Source of the DNA: Pseudomonadota bacterium
GTDB lineage: Bacteria; Desulfobacterota; Desulfarculia; Desulfarculales; Desulfarculaceae
Assembly: GCA_018902755.1 (NCBI GenBank)
Contig: JAHIQI010000072.1
Location: 1 to 64,000 of the forward strand
Direction: 5' to 3'
DNA length: 64,000 nt
How positions within the stretch are numbered: the stretch's first letter is position 1; the number at the start of each line of letters is the position of its first letter. A model generated the notes under the pieces. The model saw nothing but the letters and a program-made list of their open reading frames with translations, did not search any database and was not told the DNA's origin. The position numbers were made by a program, and so were the translations under genes. Below, piece by piece: positions 53,050 through 61,737 of this stretch.

Positions 53050-55164
53050 TTGCAAGCCTCGGTGACCCCGTTCGATTTGCCCCTGTTGGCCTCGTCCCTG
53101 GCCGCCCTGTCCGGGGTGGGCCCGGTCACCGCCAAGCGCCTGGCCGCGCGCGGCATAAAGACCTGGGGCGACGGCCTGTTCTTTTTGCCCGCCCGCTACC
53201 AGGATCGGCGCACCCCCACCCAGGTTCAGGCCCTGGAAGAGGGCCGCTTGGCCGTGGTGCGGGGCCGGGTGGTCTCCGGCGGCCTGTTGGGCAAGAAGGG
53301 CAAGGTTTACCGCCTCTTCCTGGAGGATGCCACCGGCCGTTTGGCCTGCCTGTGGTTCCGCTTCAAGCGGGCGCATCTGGAGAGCTTTTCGCCCGACGAC
53401 GAGCTGTTCGTGGTGGGCGAGGTGAGCCTGGGCAACAAGGGCGAGGCCCAGATGATCCACCCCGAGTTGTACCGCGCCGGGGATGTGGGACCGGACCACC
53501 CCTCGGTGGGACGCATCGTGCCGGTGTACCCCGAGGTGGAGGGGGTGGGCGCGGGCACTGTGCGCCGCTTCATGGGCGAGTTGGTCCAGCGGAGCACGGA
53601 GCTGATTTTCGACCCTCTGCCCGGGCTACTGCCCAAGGATATCTACCCCATGCCCGCGGCTGAGGCCCTGTCCAAGGCCCATCAGCCAAACCATGACGCC
53701 ACCCCCCAGGACCTTGACCCGGACCAGGCCGCCTGGCGCCAAACCCTGGCCATGAACGAACTTCTGTACTTCGAGTTGGGCCTGGTGCTCAAGCGCCGCG
53801 GCCGGGAGGCCTCGCCAGCCCAGGCCTTGGACCCGCCGGGCAAGCTGTTGGCCGGGCTGCTGGCGGCGCTGCCCTTCAGCCTCACGCCCGGCCAGCAAGA
53901 GGCGGTGGGGCTCATCCAAGGCGACTTGGCCCGGAGCCACCCCATGGGCCGCCTTCTGTGCGGCGACGTGGGCACCGGCAAGACGGTAGTGGCCGCCGCC
54001 GCCGCCTGCCTGGCCGTGGAGGCCGGGGCCCAGGTGGCGGTCATGGCCCCCACCGAGGTACTGGCCCGCCAGCATCTGGCCACCCTGAGCCGTTACCTGG
54101 AGCCCCTGGGGGTGAGCGTGGCCCTGGCCGTGGGCGGGGGCAACGGCGCGGACCAAGCCGCCCGGCTGGCCGCCGCCCAGGGCGGTGCCCAGGCCTTGGT
54201 GGGCACCCACGCCCTGCTGGGGCAAAAGCTCTCCTTCGCCAACCTGGGCCTGGTGATCATCGACGAGCAGCACCGCTTCGGGGTGCACCAGCGCCTGGCC
54301 CTGGCCGCCAAGGCCAAAAGCCCCCACCTTCTGGTGCTCTCGGCCACCCCCATCCCCCGCACCCTGGCCCTGGCCCTGGCCGGGCACTTGGAGATCAGCG
54401 ACCTGCCCGAGCGGCCCCAAGGGCCCCATAAGGTGGGCACCATGGCCCTGGAGTTCGAGCACCGCAAGGCCGCGGTGGACGAGCTGTCCGCGGTGCTGGG
54501 GCGCGGCGAGCAGGCCTATGTGATCTGCCCCTTGGTGGAGGCCTCGGACAAGATCGAGGCCCAGGACGCGGTGGCCACGGCCCGCAACCTGGCCCGCTAC
54601 TTCCCGGACCAGCGCGTGGAGCTTCTGCACGGTCGCATGGAAGGCCCGGAGCAGCAGGAGGTGTTGGGCCGCTTCCGCTCGGGCGAAAGCCGGGTGCTGG
54701 TGGCCACCACCGTGGTGGAGGTGGGAGTGGACGTGCCCGAGGCCACCTTGATGATTGTGCTTGGGGCGGAGCGCTTCGGCCTGAGCCAATTGCACCAACT
54801 GCGGGGCAGGGTGGGGCGGGGCGTCAAGCGGGGCCGCTGCATTCTGGTGGCCGGGCCCAACCCCGGAGACTTGGCCCAGCAACGCCTAGCCGTGCTGGCC
54901 AAGACGGTGGACGGCCGGGAGATAGCCGAGGCGGATTTGCATCTCAGGGGGCCGGGGGAGGCCATGGGCGAGCGCCAGTCCGGCCTGCCGCCGTTCAAGG
55001 TGGCCCGCTGGGAGCGCGACGCACGGCAGGTGCCCCGGTTGCGGGAGATCATCGCGGTATGGCTGAAGGAAGACCCGGAACTGGCCGGTGAGAAACTGGC
55101 CCCGGTGAAAAAAGAGGCCATACGCCGCTGGGGGCGGCGGCTGGGTCTAGCTGAGGCGGGCTGA
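53050..55164 (+). CDS. recG: ATP-dependent DNA helicase RecG
   Basis: Helicase that regresses stalled forks. About 704 residues from the TTG at 53050, which is preceded by GGAGACGCT; an earlier TTG at 52993 and a GTG at 53062 are alternatives. Wedge/OB domain first, then superfamily II motifs: GDVGTGKTVVA (Walker A), IIDEQHRFGVHQR (motif II), LSATPIPRTLALA (motif III) and the RGRVGRGVKRG-type motif VI. Diverges from purM. Confidence 0.94.
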   Translation: MQASVTPFDLPLLASSLAALSGVGPVTAKRLAARGIKTWGDGLFFLPARYQDRRTPTQVQALEEGRLAVVRGRVVSGGLLGKKGKVYRLFLEDATGRLACLWFRFKRAHLESFSPDDELFVVGEVSLGNKGEAQMIHPELYRAGDVGPDHPSVGRIVPVYPEVEGVGAGTVRRFMGELVQRSTELIFDPLPGLLPKDIYPMPAAEALSKAHQPNHDATPQDLDPDQAAWRQTLAMNELLYFELGLVLKRRGREASPAQALDPPGKLLAGLLAALPFSLTPGQQEAVGLIQGDLARSHPMGRLLCGDVGTGKTVVAAAAACLAVEAGAQVAVMAPTEVLARQHLATLSRYLEPLGVSVALAVGGGNGADQAARLAAAQGGAQALVGTHALLGQKLSFANLGLVIIDEQHRFGVHQRLALAAKAKSPHLLVLSATPIPRTLALALAGHLEISDLPERPQGPHKVGTMALEFEHRKAAVDELSAVLGRGEQAYVICPLVEASDKIEAQDAVATARNLARYFPDQRVELLHGRMEGPEQQEVLGRFRSGESRVLVATTVVEVGVDVPEATLMIVLGAERFGLSQLHQLRGRVGRGVKRGRCILVAGPNPGDLAQQRLAVLAKTVDGREIAEADLHLRGPGEAMGERQSGLPPFKVARWERDARQVPRLREIIAVWLKEDPELAGEKLAPVKKEAIRRWGRRLGLAEAG

Positions 55165-55172
55165 CCTGGCGG

Positions 55173-55544
55173 CTACTTCTTGTCCTTGAGCAAATCCGCC
55201 AGCCCGGCGAAGGCCTTGAAAGTTGACGTGGATTTTTGCTCCTGCCTGGCTTCTTCCTGGCCATAGGACTGGGCCACTTCATCGCGCTGGTGCTCATTAT
55301 CGTGGCAATAGATGCACAACAGCTCCCAGTTGCTGCCGTCTGGAGGGTTGCGGTCGTGGTTGTGGTCCTTGTGGTGCACGGTCAGTTCGCTCAGGCGCTT
55401 GCCGCTGAACTCCCGGCCGCAGCGGCCGCACACATGCGGGAAAAGCTTCAGGGCCATCTCCCGGTAAGATTTTTCCCGCTGGGCCCGCTCCCGCTTGGCC
55501 TCGGCCAGCAGGTCCCCCCACTTTGAATCATTGTTGGATGGCAC
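55173..55544 (-). CDS. HNH nuclease, YajD-like
   Basis: 123 residues. HNH core with a zinc finger: CGRCGREF, then LTVHHKDHNHDRNP, then LLCIYCHDNEH, with two CXXC pairs and the HH/N/H catalytic set. N-terminal half is charged (AKRERAQREKSYRE). Possibly a DNA endonuclease or housekeeping YajD homologue. Converges with recG eight bp away. Confidence 0.86.
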   Translation of the reverse strand: MPSNNDSKWGDLLAEAKRERAQREKSYREMALKLFPHVCGRCGREFSGKRLSELTVHHKDHNHDRNPPDGSNWELLCIYCHDNEHQRDEVAQSYGQEEARQEQKSTSTFKAFAGLADLLKDKK

Positions 55545-55584
55545 CCCGGTCTCCTTGTCTAACCTCTCGGCCCGTCGTCAAGCT

Positions 55585-57960
55585 TTAGAAGCTGAAGCCC
55601 AGTCCCGCTCCCCAACCGTAGTCCGAGTTCCACTGGGCCACCACCGAGAGGTGGCTGTTGATCATGTAGCTCAGGCCCGCCTCGGCCTCCCAAAAATCGT
55701 GGGTATCATACTTCCAGTTGCCGTACAGGGCCAGGCGCGGGGTCAGGTCCCAAACCTTGCCCAACTCCACCCGCCCTCCCAGGTCGCTGTCCACCCACAG
55801 CCGCGAGTGGATATTGTACGGCAAAAGGTAGCGCAACCCCAAGAGGCCTCGCGCCTTGTCCAGCTTGTCTTTTTCGCCCAGGAAGTCTCCGCCGATGAAA
55901 ACCGAGGTGAAGCGGTTCAGGTGATAGTCCCAGGTGGGGATCATCTCCCACTCGGTGTTCTCCACCTTTTGCCAGCACACCTCCCACTCCAGTGCCAGCA
56001 CATTGCGGGTGGAGGCCAGTTGGGCCACGCCCTCGCTCATGTTGCTCAAGAACGAGCCCTCGATCATGGGGTACCAGTGTTCCTCGTACAGCTTGGGGCG
56101 GATGGCAACGACCTCCGGCGGCGGGGTGAAGCCCTGGTAGTGCACCAGCCGGGCCATGCCCGCCATCATGTGATAGAGCAGATGACAGTGGAAGAACCAG
56201 TCGCCCTTTTCGTTGGCGTCGAACTCGATCACCGTGGTGGACATGGGGGCCACGTCCACGGTGTGCTTTAGCGGCGCGTAATCCCCCTGGCCGTTGACCA
56301 CCCGGAAGAAATGCCCGTGCAGATGCATGGGGTGATGCATCATGGTGCGGTTTATCATGACCAAACGCACCACCTCGCCCTGCTTGATGAGGATGTCGTC
56401 CTGCTCGGACAGGGGCTTGTTGTTCAACAGCCAGACGTAGCGCTCCATGTCCCCGTCCAGGGTCAGGCGTATCTCGCGCACCTTGCGCTTATGACCGAAG
56501 GCGGTGGGGTGGGTGGCTTTGAGCTGGGCATAGGGGGGCCAGGGCCGCTTGGGGTCCATGCCGTCCTGGGCCAGGCTGGGGGATGAGGCCACGTCCCCGG
56601 CCAGGGGCGCGAACTGGTAGGCCCACCTGGTGCCGCTGGGCGGCGGGGGAGGGGCCGTGCTCGCGGCGTGCCCGCCGTGGGCCATGGCCATGGGGGCCGG
56701 GCTGGGCTCCATCTTCATGGCCGGAGCCCCGTGGTCCATCTTCATGCCCGCCGCCTCGGCCTTGGGCGGCATGGCCATGTCGCCGTGGCCGCCCATGCCG
56801 GGCATTGCCTGGCCCTGGTCCATGGACATGCTCTTCATGCCCATCATGCCGGGCCTGTCGAAGCGGCCAGCCTCCACCAGATCGTCGCCCATGCCCATGG
56901 AGCCGGCCGGGGTCAGGGCCAGCAGCTTGCCCAGGGTAAGGTCGCCCATGGTGTAGTAGAGGTTGGGCCGGGGGATGGCCGGGGCGGGGTGGTCCGGTCC
57001 CTGGCCCAGCCACAGCGAGGCCCAGGAGGAGCCGTCGTGGGCCGTGGCCCGCAGCTCAAAGGAGCCGCTCGAGGGCAGGGTAACCAGCAGGTCGTAGGTC
57101 TCGGCCACGCCGATGAGCAGGCGCTGGTTTTTCAGCGGAACCACATCCTGGCCGTCGGCCGCGATGATGGTCAGAGGGCCGCCCGCGAACTCCACGTAAA
57201 AAAAGGTGGTGGACGAGCCGTTGATAATGCGTAGCCGAACGGTCTCGCCGGGCTTGGCCGGTGCCCGGCTGGTGGGCTTGCCGTTGGCCAGGAAACGGTC
57301 GTAGGCCACGTCCGAGATATCCATGGCCGGCATGCGCTGCAACTCGCGCTTGAGGTAATCGCCCAGCATGCCCAGCTTGGCCGCGCCGATCATGCTCTGC
57401 TTGGAGCCCTTGGCCTGGGCGAACCACTCGCTGCCCCGCTTTAGGGCGCGCATCACCGATGCCGGGTCGTCGTCGGTCCAGTCGGAGAGCACCACCACCA
57501 GGTCTCGTGGGGAGGCGTGCCCGTGGCCGCGCGGCTCGATGACGATGGAGCCGTAGACTCCCCGCTGCTCCTGCAAGCCGCTATGGGAGTGGTACCAGTA
57601 GGTGCCGCTCTGGCGGATGGGGAACTCGTAGGTGAAGGTGGTCCCCGGCGCGATGGGCGGAAAGCTGATCTCCGGCACGCCATCCATGCCCGGCGGCACC
57701 AGGATGCCGTGCCAGTGGATGGAGGTGTCCACGTCCATCTTGTTTTGCACCCGAATGCGGGCCGTGTCACCTTCAACAAAACGCAGGGTGGGGCCGGGGA
57801 TGCCCCCGTTGATGGTCATGGCCTCCACCGGGGCGCCGGTGATGTTGACCTGCTCTTTGGCGATGGTCAGATGGTAGTCACGCACCGCCGCCGAGGCGGA
57901 AATGGGGAGCAGCAATAGGGACAGGAGCAGGGAAATCAAGATGCGGGGCATGGGACGCAT
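55585..57960 (-). CDS. Multicopper oxidase (CopA-type) fused to a CopB-like outer-membrane domain
   Basis: 791 residues. After a signal peptide (LISLLLSLLLLPISASAA) come three cupredoxin regions with all copper motifs: HWHGILVPPGMDG (near 79), YWYHSHSG (near 119), HPMHLHGHFF (near 540) and HCHLLYHMMAGM (near 590), the last with the type 1 copper Cys, His and Met. A Met-rich linker (near 365-430) typical of CopA lies between. From about 650 onward the sequence resembles CopB: WEVCWQKVENTEWEMIPTWD then repeated strands ending with the aromatic terminus GWGAGLGFSF, as in outer-membrane barrels. Copper detoxification is the likely role. A fusion of CopA and the CopB-like barrel in one chain is unusual. 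Confidence 0.85.
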   Translation of the reverse strand: MRPMPRILISLLLSLLLLPISASAAVRDYHLTIAKEQVNITGAPVEAMTINGGIPGPTLRFVEGDTARIRVQNKMDVDTSIHWHGILVPPGMDGVPEISFPPIAPGTTFTYEFPIRQSGTYWYHSHSGLQEQRGVYGSIVIEPRGHGHASPRDLVVVLSDWTDDDPASVMRALKRGSEWFAQAKGSKQSMIGAAKLGMLGDYLKRELQRMPAMDISDVAYDRFLANGKPTSRAPAKPGETVRLRIINGSSTTFFYVEFAGGPLTIIAADGQDVVPLKNQRLLIGVAETYDLLVTLPSSGSFELRATAHDGSSWASLWLGQGPDHPAPAIPRPNLYYTMGDLTLGKLLALTPAGSMGMGDDLVEAGRFDRPGMMGMKSMSMDQGQAMPGMGGHGDMAMPPKAEAAGMKMDHGAPAMKMEPSPAPMAMAHGGHAASTAPPPPPSGTRWAYQFAPLAGDVASSPSLAQDGMDPKRPWPPYAQLKATHPTAFGHKRKVREIRLTLDGDMERYVWLLNNKPLSEQDDILIKQGEVVRLVMINRTMMHHPMHLHGHFFRVVNGQGDYAPLKHTVDVAPMSTTVIEFDANEKGDWFFHCHLLYHMMAGMARLVHYQGFTPPPEVVAIRPKLYEEHWYPMIEGSFLSNMSEGVAQLASTRNVLALEWEVCWQKVENTEWEMIPTWDYHLNRFTSVFIGGDFLGEKDKLDKARGLLGLRYLLPYNIHSRLWVDSDLGGRVELGKVWDLTPRLALYGNWKYDTHDFWEAEAGLSYMINSHLSVVAQWNSDYGWGAGLGFSF

Positions 57961-57987
57961 GAATGACTCCTTAAATGGTAGTCATTC
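57961..57987. promoter_or_regulatory. Perfect inverted repeat in the leader of the copper oxidase gene
   Basis: GAATGACT and AGTCATTC (8-bp arms, 11-base spacer) directly precede the start codon. The right arm and spacer include the ribosome-binding site AAGGAG, so the hairpin could hide it; equally it could be a repressor operator. Confidence 0.5.
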
Positions 57988-57988
57988 A

Positions 57989-58017
57989 AGTATGGGATTG
58001 GGGGGGGAAGGTGTCAA
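57989..58017 (-). promoter_or_regulatory. Sigma-70-type promoter of the copper oxidase gene
   Basis: Minus strand TTGACA (58012-58017), 17-bp spacer with ACCTTCC, CATACT (57989-57994). The half site ACCTTCC recalls CueR-type operators but the 19-20 bp spacer and opposite half are absent. Confidence 0.6.
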
Positions 58018-58111
58018 CGCGGAGCGGTTAGGCTGGAAAAGAGGCTTGTGAGAAAATAGGTTGCCGCCTAAACACCGCTCATTGGCAGGTTGATCTTTAC
58101 CCAAGCGCGGC

Positions 58112-58864
58112 TTACTTTCCCCGCCTGTCCTTCCTTCTATCCTTCTTCCAACCAATGTCCTTGGTGATGCCCTTGCGCTTGTAGGGTTTCTCCACGTCCT
58201 CCTGGGCCAGGAGGAAGGACCCCGGCATGGTGCCGGGCGTGGGCATGGCCGGGCCGGACGGGGTGGGGGCGGGCTTGGGTTTGGCCGGTTTCTTGGGGAT
58301 GATGGTTTCGTCTATGGGCGGGCCCATGAGGCAGGAGGCCGGGGCCCAGGCGCACAGGAAGTACTCGCCCCAAGCGGGGAACACCGCCCCCTGGTCCTGA
58401 GCCTGGTGGGCCTGCACGGTGACCAGCACCGGTTCGGAGTCGCGTCGCTCTCCCAGCTTCAGGGCCGTTGCCTCGCTGGCGGCCAATATCCAGGGGCGGC
58501 CGTCGTGGGCCTCTTCAAGGCCCCGGCGCTTGAGCACCGGCCAGGCCTTGCGCCGCGCCCCCAGGTAGAGGTGGGCCGGGGGGGAGGCGCTGTAGTCGGG
58601 AGGCTCAAAGGAGCGCTCGCTCACCCGGATGCGCTTTTCCTCCAGTTCCACCAGCTCCGGGGCCAGGCGGGTGGCCGCGTCGCTGAGCATTCCCTGGCGC
58701 AGGCCGCGCCAACCTTCCTCCTGGTTCAGGGCGGCCAACAGCTCCTTGACCGGCACCCAGCCCTGCTCGTCGGGCAAAAGGGCGAACTCCGCCGGGGCCA
58801 CGCCCAGGGCGTAGCGCAGGATGCGCACCAGGTTGTCTTCTTTTTGGGATTGACGGCGGGCCAA
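58112..58864 (-). CDS. KptA/Tpt1-like (RNA 2'-phosphotransferase-type) protein, divergent
   Basis: 250 residues. The N-terminus LVRILRYALGVAPAEFALLP then DEQGWVPVKELLAAL resembles the KptA/Tpt1 winged-helix start, followed by HLYLGARRKAWPVLKRRGL where the family has HGT and a GL motif, then EPVLVTVQA. The histidine of the canonical LRH motif is a tyrosine here (LRY), so transferase activity is doubtful. A Pro/Lys-rich tail (about 195-250) is added. Follows the 125-aa gene by four bp in the pyr operon. Confidence 0.6.
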   Translation of the reverse strand: MARRQSQKEDNLVRILRYALGVAPAEFALLPDEQGWVPVKELLAALNQEEGWRGLRQGMLSDAATRLAPELVELEEKRIRVSERSFEPPDYSASPPAHLYLGARRKAWPVLKRRGLEEAHDGRPWILAASEATALKLGERRDSEPVLVTVQAHQAQDQGAVFPAWGEYFLCAWAPASCLMGPPIDETIIPKKPAKPKPAPTPSGPAMPTPGTMPGSFLLAQEDVEKPYKRKGITKDIGWKKDRRKDRRGK

Positions 58865-58868
58865 AATC

Positions 58869-59246
58869 TTAGCGCACCTCTTGGGTGACTCCCTTGGGCG
58901 TGACTACATAGTGGACGACCCCTTTGGGGTGCCACACTCTCACCTTCCAGGCGCCGGGGGCGTTGTCCAAAACCTTGACCTCGATGGGGGCCGGGACCTT
59001 GAGCTCCTTGGCCAATTTTCCTTGGGGATTCAGGGCCGGGGCGGCTTCAGTTTTTTGAATGGCAGGCTGGGCGGAAGCGGGCGCGAGAGCCAAGACCTGA
59101 TACACCTGTTGGGCTACCTTGAGGGCCTGCTGGTCATTGCTGTCGATCTGGCGCTGGAAGTGGGCGCCCAGAAAGATGCCCACGATGCAGATGGCGCTCA
59201 CCAGGGCGATGGCCTCTGAGCTGACCAAACTGCTAAAGCGTCCCAT
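58869..59246 (-). CDS. Small membrane-anchored hypothetical protein, 125 aa
   Basis: Start at the Met at 59246, two bp after the pyrC stop, with GGAGG seven bases upstream inside pyrC, so translation is coupled. A transmembrane helix (AIALVSAICIVGIFLGAHF, near 12-30) is followed by an exposed region ending in a short strand-rich domain (VRVWHPKGVVHYVVTPKG). Function unknown; it may be the last cell-envelope-associated product of the pyr operon. Confidence 0.65.
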   Translation of the reverse strand: MGRFSSLVSSEAIALVSAICIVGIFLGAHFQRQIDSNDQQALKVAQQVYQVLALAPASAQPAIQKTEAAPALNPQGKLAKELKVPAPIEVKVLDNAPGAWKVRVWHPKGVVHYVVTPKGVTQEVR

Positions 59247-59248
59247 GT

Positions 59249-60541
59249 CTAGGCCTCCAGACGGAAGGTTACCTTGCCGCCGCAAACGGTCAGCACTGCC
59301 CGGCCCGGCATCCTGCGCCCGGCAAAGGCGGTGTTGGCCGACTTGGAGCGCATATTGACTGGGTCCACGTACCAGATTGCCTTGGGGTCGATGACCACCA
59401 CATCGGCCGGGCCGCCCGCGGCCAGGCTGCCGCCGGGCAGCCCCAGCAAGCGGGCCGGGGCCGCGCTCATGCGATCGATCATGGCCAGGGGTTTCAGCAG
59501 GTGCTCGTTCACCAACTCCAGCATGATGCCCAGGGCGGTCTCCAGGCCGGTGACCCCGAAGGCGGCGAAGCCGAACTCCAGCTCTTTTTCCAGCACCGAG
59601 TGGGGGGCGTGGTCCGTGGCCAGGGCCTCGATGACCCCCGAGGCCAGGGCCTGACGCACCGCTTCGCGGTCGGCCGCCGAGCGCAGCGGCGGGTTCATCT
59701 TGCGGTGGGTGTCGTAGTTGCCCACGTCCTGGTCGCACAGGGCCAGGTAGTGGGGGGCGGTTTCGCCGCTCACCGCCCAGCCGGCCTCCTGGGCGCGCTT
59801 CAGGGCGGCCACGCTGCCCGCGCAGGAGATGTGGGCGATGTGCACCCTGGCCCCGGTGAGCCCGGCCAGGGTTAGGTCGCGCTCCACGGCGGCCACCTCG
59901 GCCTCGGCGGGTATGCCCGGCAGGCCCAGGGCGGTGGCCATGGGGCCTTCGTGCATGGCCCCACCGGCGGAGAGCGAAAGCTCCTCGCTGTGGCAGATCA
60001 CCGGCAAATTAAAGCCCGAGGCGTACTCCATGGCCCGGCGCAACAAACGGCTGTCGCTCACCGGGTGGCCGTCGTCGCTCACCGCCACGCAGCCGGCGTC
60101 TTTTAGCTCGGCCATCTGGCTGAGGGCCTTGCCCTTGAGGCCGGGAGTGATGGCCCCCACGGGGTAGACCCGGCAGGAACCCGCCTTGCGGGCCCGCTCC
60201 AGGATCATCTCGGTCACCGCCGCGCTGTCGTTCACCGGCTCGGTGTTGGGCATTGAGCACACGGCGGTGAAACCGCCCGCCGCCGCCGCCGCGGTGCCGC
60301 TGGCGATGTCTTCCTTGTACTCCTGGCCCGGCTCCCGAAGATGCACGTGCAGGTCGATGAGCCCGGGGGCCACCCACTTGTCGGTGCAGTCGATAATCTC
60401 GGCCTCGGCGGGAGCCTCAAGCTCCCCGCCCAGGGCGGCGATGGAGCCGCGCTCCAGGAGAAGGTCGCCGGTTTCGTCGGTGCCGCTGGCCGGGCAGAGC
60501 AGCCGCCCGCCTTTCAGAAGTATGGGCCTGGGCTGGCTCAT
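59249..60541 (-). CDS. pyrC: Dihydroorotase
   Basis: Third step of pyrimidine biosynthesis, about 430 residues from the Met at 60541, which overlaps the pyrB stop (ATGA). The metal site is [19 protein letters not shown] (near 60-78), with later metal-binding CHSEE and VHIAHIS segments and [13 protein letters not shown] (near 303-315). Class I dihydroorotase length. Confidence 0.96.
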   Translation of the reverse strand: MSQPRPILLKGGRLLCPASGTDETGDLLLERGSIAALGGELEAPAEAEIIDCTDKWVAPGLIDLHVHLREPGQEYKEDIASGTAAAAAGGFTAVCSMPNTEPVNDSAAVTEMILERARKAGSCRVYPVGAITPGLKGKALSQMAELKDAGCVAVSDDGHPVSDSRLLRRAMEYASGFNLPVICHSEELSLSAGGAMHEGPMATALGLPGIPAEAEVAAVERDLTLAGLTGARVHIAHISCAGSVAALKRAQEAGWAVSGETAPHYLALCDQDVGNYDTHRKMNPPLRSAADREAVRQALASGVIEALATDHAPHSVLEKELEFGFAAFGVTGLETALGIMLELVNEHLLKPLAMIDRMSAAPARLLGLPGGSLAAGGPADVVVIDPKAIWYVDPVNMRSKSANTAFAGRRMPGRAVLTVCGGKVTFRLEA

Positions 60542-61464
60542 GAGGCCTCCGGTCCGATCAAGAGGTAAAGCAAGGCCATGCGCACCGCCACTCCGTTGGC
60601 CACCTGATCCAGGATGAGCGACCATGGACCGTCAGCCACCTCGGGCGACAGTTCCACCCCCCGGTTGATGGGTCCGGGGTGCATGATCACCACGTCGGGC
60701 TTGGCCGCTTTCATGTGCTTGAGTCCCAGGCCGAAGCGCTGGGCGTATTCGCGCAGAGTTGGGAAAAGCACGTCGGTGAGGCGCTCCTGCTGCACCCGCA
60801 GCATGATGATCACGTCCGCCTCATTGACCGCCTCTTCCATGGACCCGGCCACGCTGACCCCCAGGGTCTCAACCGCCGGGGGCAGCAGGGTGCGCGGCCC
60901 GTAGACCGTTACCTGGCTGCCCATGGTGTTGAGCCCGATTATGTCCGAGCGAGCCACCCGCGAATGGGTGATGTCGCCGATGATGGACACCTTGAGTCCG
61001 TCCAGATGGCCTTTTGCCCGGCGGATGGTCAGCAGGTCAAGCAGCCCCTGGCTGGGATGCTCGTGAGCCCCGTCGCCCGCGTTGATGATGGAGCAGGGGA
61101 TGTGCCGGGCCAGAAGCTGAGGCGCGCCGCTCTGGGAGTGGCGCATCACGATAAGGTCCGGGCTCATGGCCAAGAGGTTCTTGGCCGTGTCGATGAGCGT
61201 CTCGCCCTTGGTGATGCTGCTGGTGGAGGCCGACAGGCTCACAGTGTCCGCGCTCAGGCGCTTGGCCGCGATCTCAAAGGAGGTGCGGGTGCGGGTGGAG
61301 GCCTCGTAGAAAAAATGGACTATGGTTTTGCCCCGGAGGGTGGGCACTTTTTTAATGGGCCGGGCGCTGATCTCCCTAAGCGACTCGGCGGTGTCCAAAA
61401 CGGTGGTGATCTCCTCGGCGCTCACCCCGTAGAGACCCAGCATATTGCGTCGCTTGAGGCTCAC
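60538..61464 (-). CDS. pyrB: Aspartate carbamoyltransferase catalytic subunit
   Basis: Carbamoylates aspartate at the committed step. 308 residues from the GTG at 61464 (AGGAGGGTCT upstream). Carbamoyl-phosphate motif [13 protein letters not shown] (near 53-65), [11 protein letters not shown] (near 132-142) and MHPGPINRG (near 264-272). The GTG overlaps the TGA of a 44-codon leader ORF. No pyrI is visible. Confidence 0.96.
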   Translation of the reverse strand: MSLKRRNMLGLYGVSAEEITTVLDTAESLREISARPIKKVPTLRGKTIVHFFYEASTRTRTSFEIAAKRLSADTVSLSASTSSITKGETLIDTAKNLLAMSPDLIVMRHSQSGAPQLLARHIPCSIINAGDGAHEHPSQGLLDLLTIRRAKGHLDGLKVSIIGDITHSRVARSDIIGLNTMGSQVTVYGPRTLLPPAVETLGVSVAGSMEEAVNEADVIIMLRVQQERLTDVLFPTLREYAQRFGLGLKHMKAAKPDVVIMHPGPINRGVELSPEVADGPWSLILDQVANGVAVRMALLYLLIGPEAS

Positions 61465-61595
61465 AGACCCTCCTTTTGGCAGCGAATTTTGGCGGCGTTG
61501 GCCCAAAAAAAACCTCCAAACACCTTTTTGGGTGTGGAGGCCGGTTCGCGGGTTTCACCCGGACCGGGAGCCCCGAAGCTGGGGTTTGCAGCCAT
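61461..61595 (-). CDS. Putative pyrB leader peptide (44 aa) overlapping an attenuator
   Basis: ATG at 61595, 44 codons, TGA at 61461-61463 overlapping the pyrB GTG (GTGA). The message carries a TTTT-rich stretch and spans both the intrinsic terminator at 61505-61540 and an upstream pausing-type hairpin. A ribosome following RNA polymerase through this ORF would prevent the terminator. Same size and arrangement as the Escherichia coli pyrBI leader (44 codons), with no sequence similarity. Ribosome-binding site weak (GGCAAGG). Confidence 0.6.
   Translation of the reverse strand: MAANPSFGAPGPGETREPASTPKKVFGGFFWANAAKIRCQKEGL
61505..61540 (-). terminator. Attenuator-type intrinsic terminator in the pyrB leader
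   Basis: Stem CCTCC-ACACC with GGTGT-GGAGG (two-base bulge) and loop CAAAAA, followed by eight Ts. It lies inside the leader ORF and before pyrB, with no upstream minus-strand gene for it to end. Confidence 0.8.
61541..61567 (-). promoter_or_regulatory. Hairpin upstream of the pyrB attenuator
   Basis: Arms CCGGT and CGGGT pair with ACCCG and ACCGG around a GAA loop. A possible polymerase-pause or antiterminator hairpin. A further small hairpin (CCCC/GGGG) lies at 61570-61583. Confidence 0.5.
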
Positions 61596-61634
61596 GCTCT
61601 TTGCCTTGCCGCGCTATAAGTTAACTAACTACTC

Positions 61635-61663
61635 TTGATAACAAACCCACGCTTTCCTGTCAA
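61635..61663 (-). promoter_or_regulatory. Sigma-70-type promoter of the pyrB-pyrC operon
   Basis: Minus strand TTGACA (61658-61663), 17-bp spacer, TATCAA (61635-61640). Expected transcript start near 61628, about 33 bases before the leader ATG. Confidence 0.78.
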
Positions 61664-61737
61664 GGCGCGGACCCCTTGAAATAAGCGCTCCCGCAATGTC
61701 GCTAGACGTACGTTGCGTCCCGTGGTACACCATCGCC

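Noticed and set aside
57989..58017. CueR/MerR-type long-spacer promoter for the copper oxidase
   Set aside because: Only one half site (ACCTTCC) is present and the spacer is 17 bp, not 19-20 bp.
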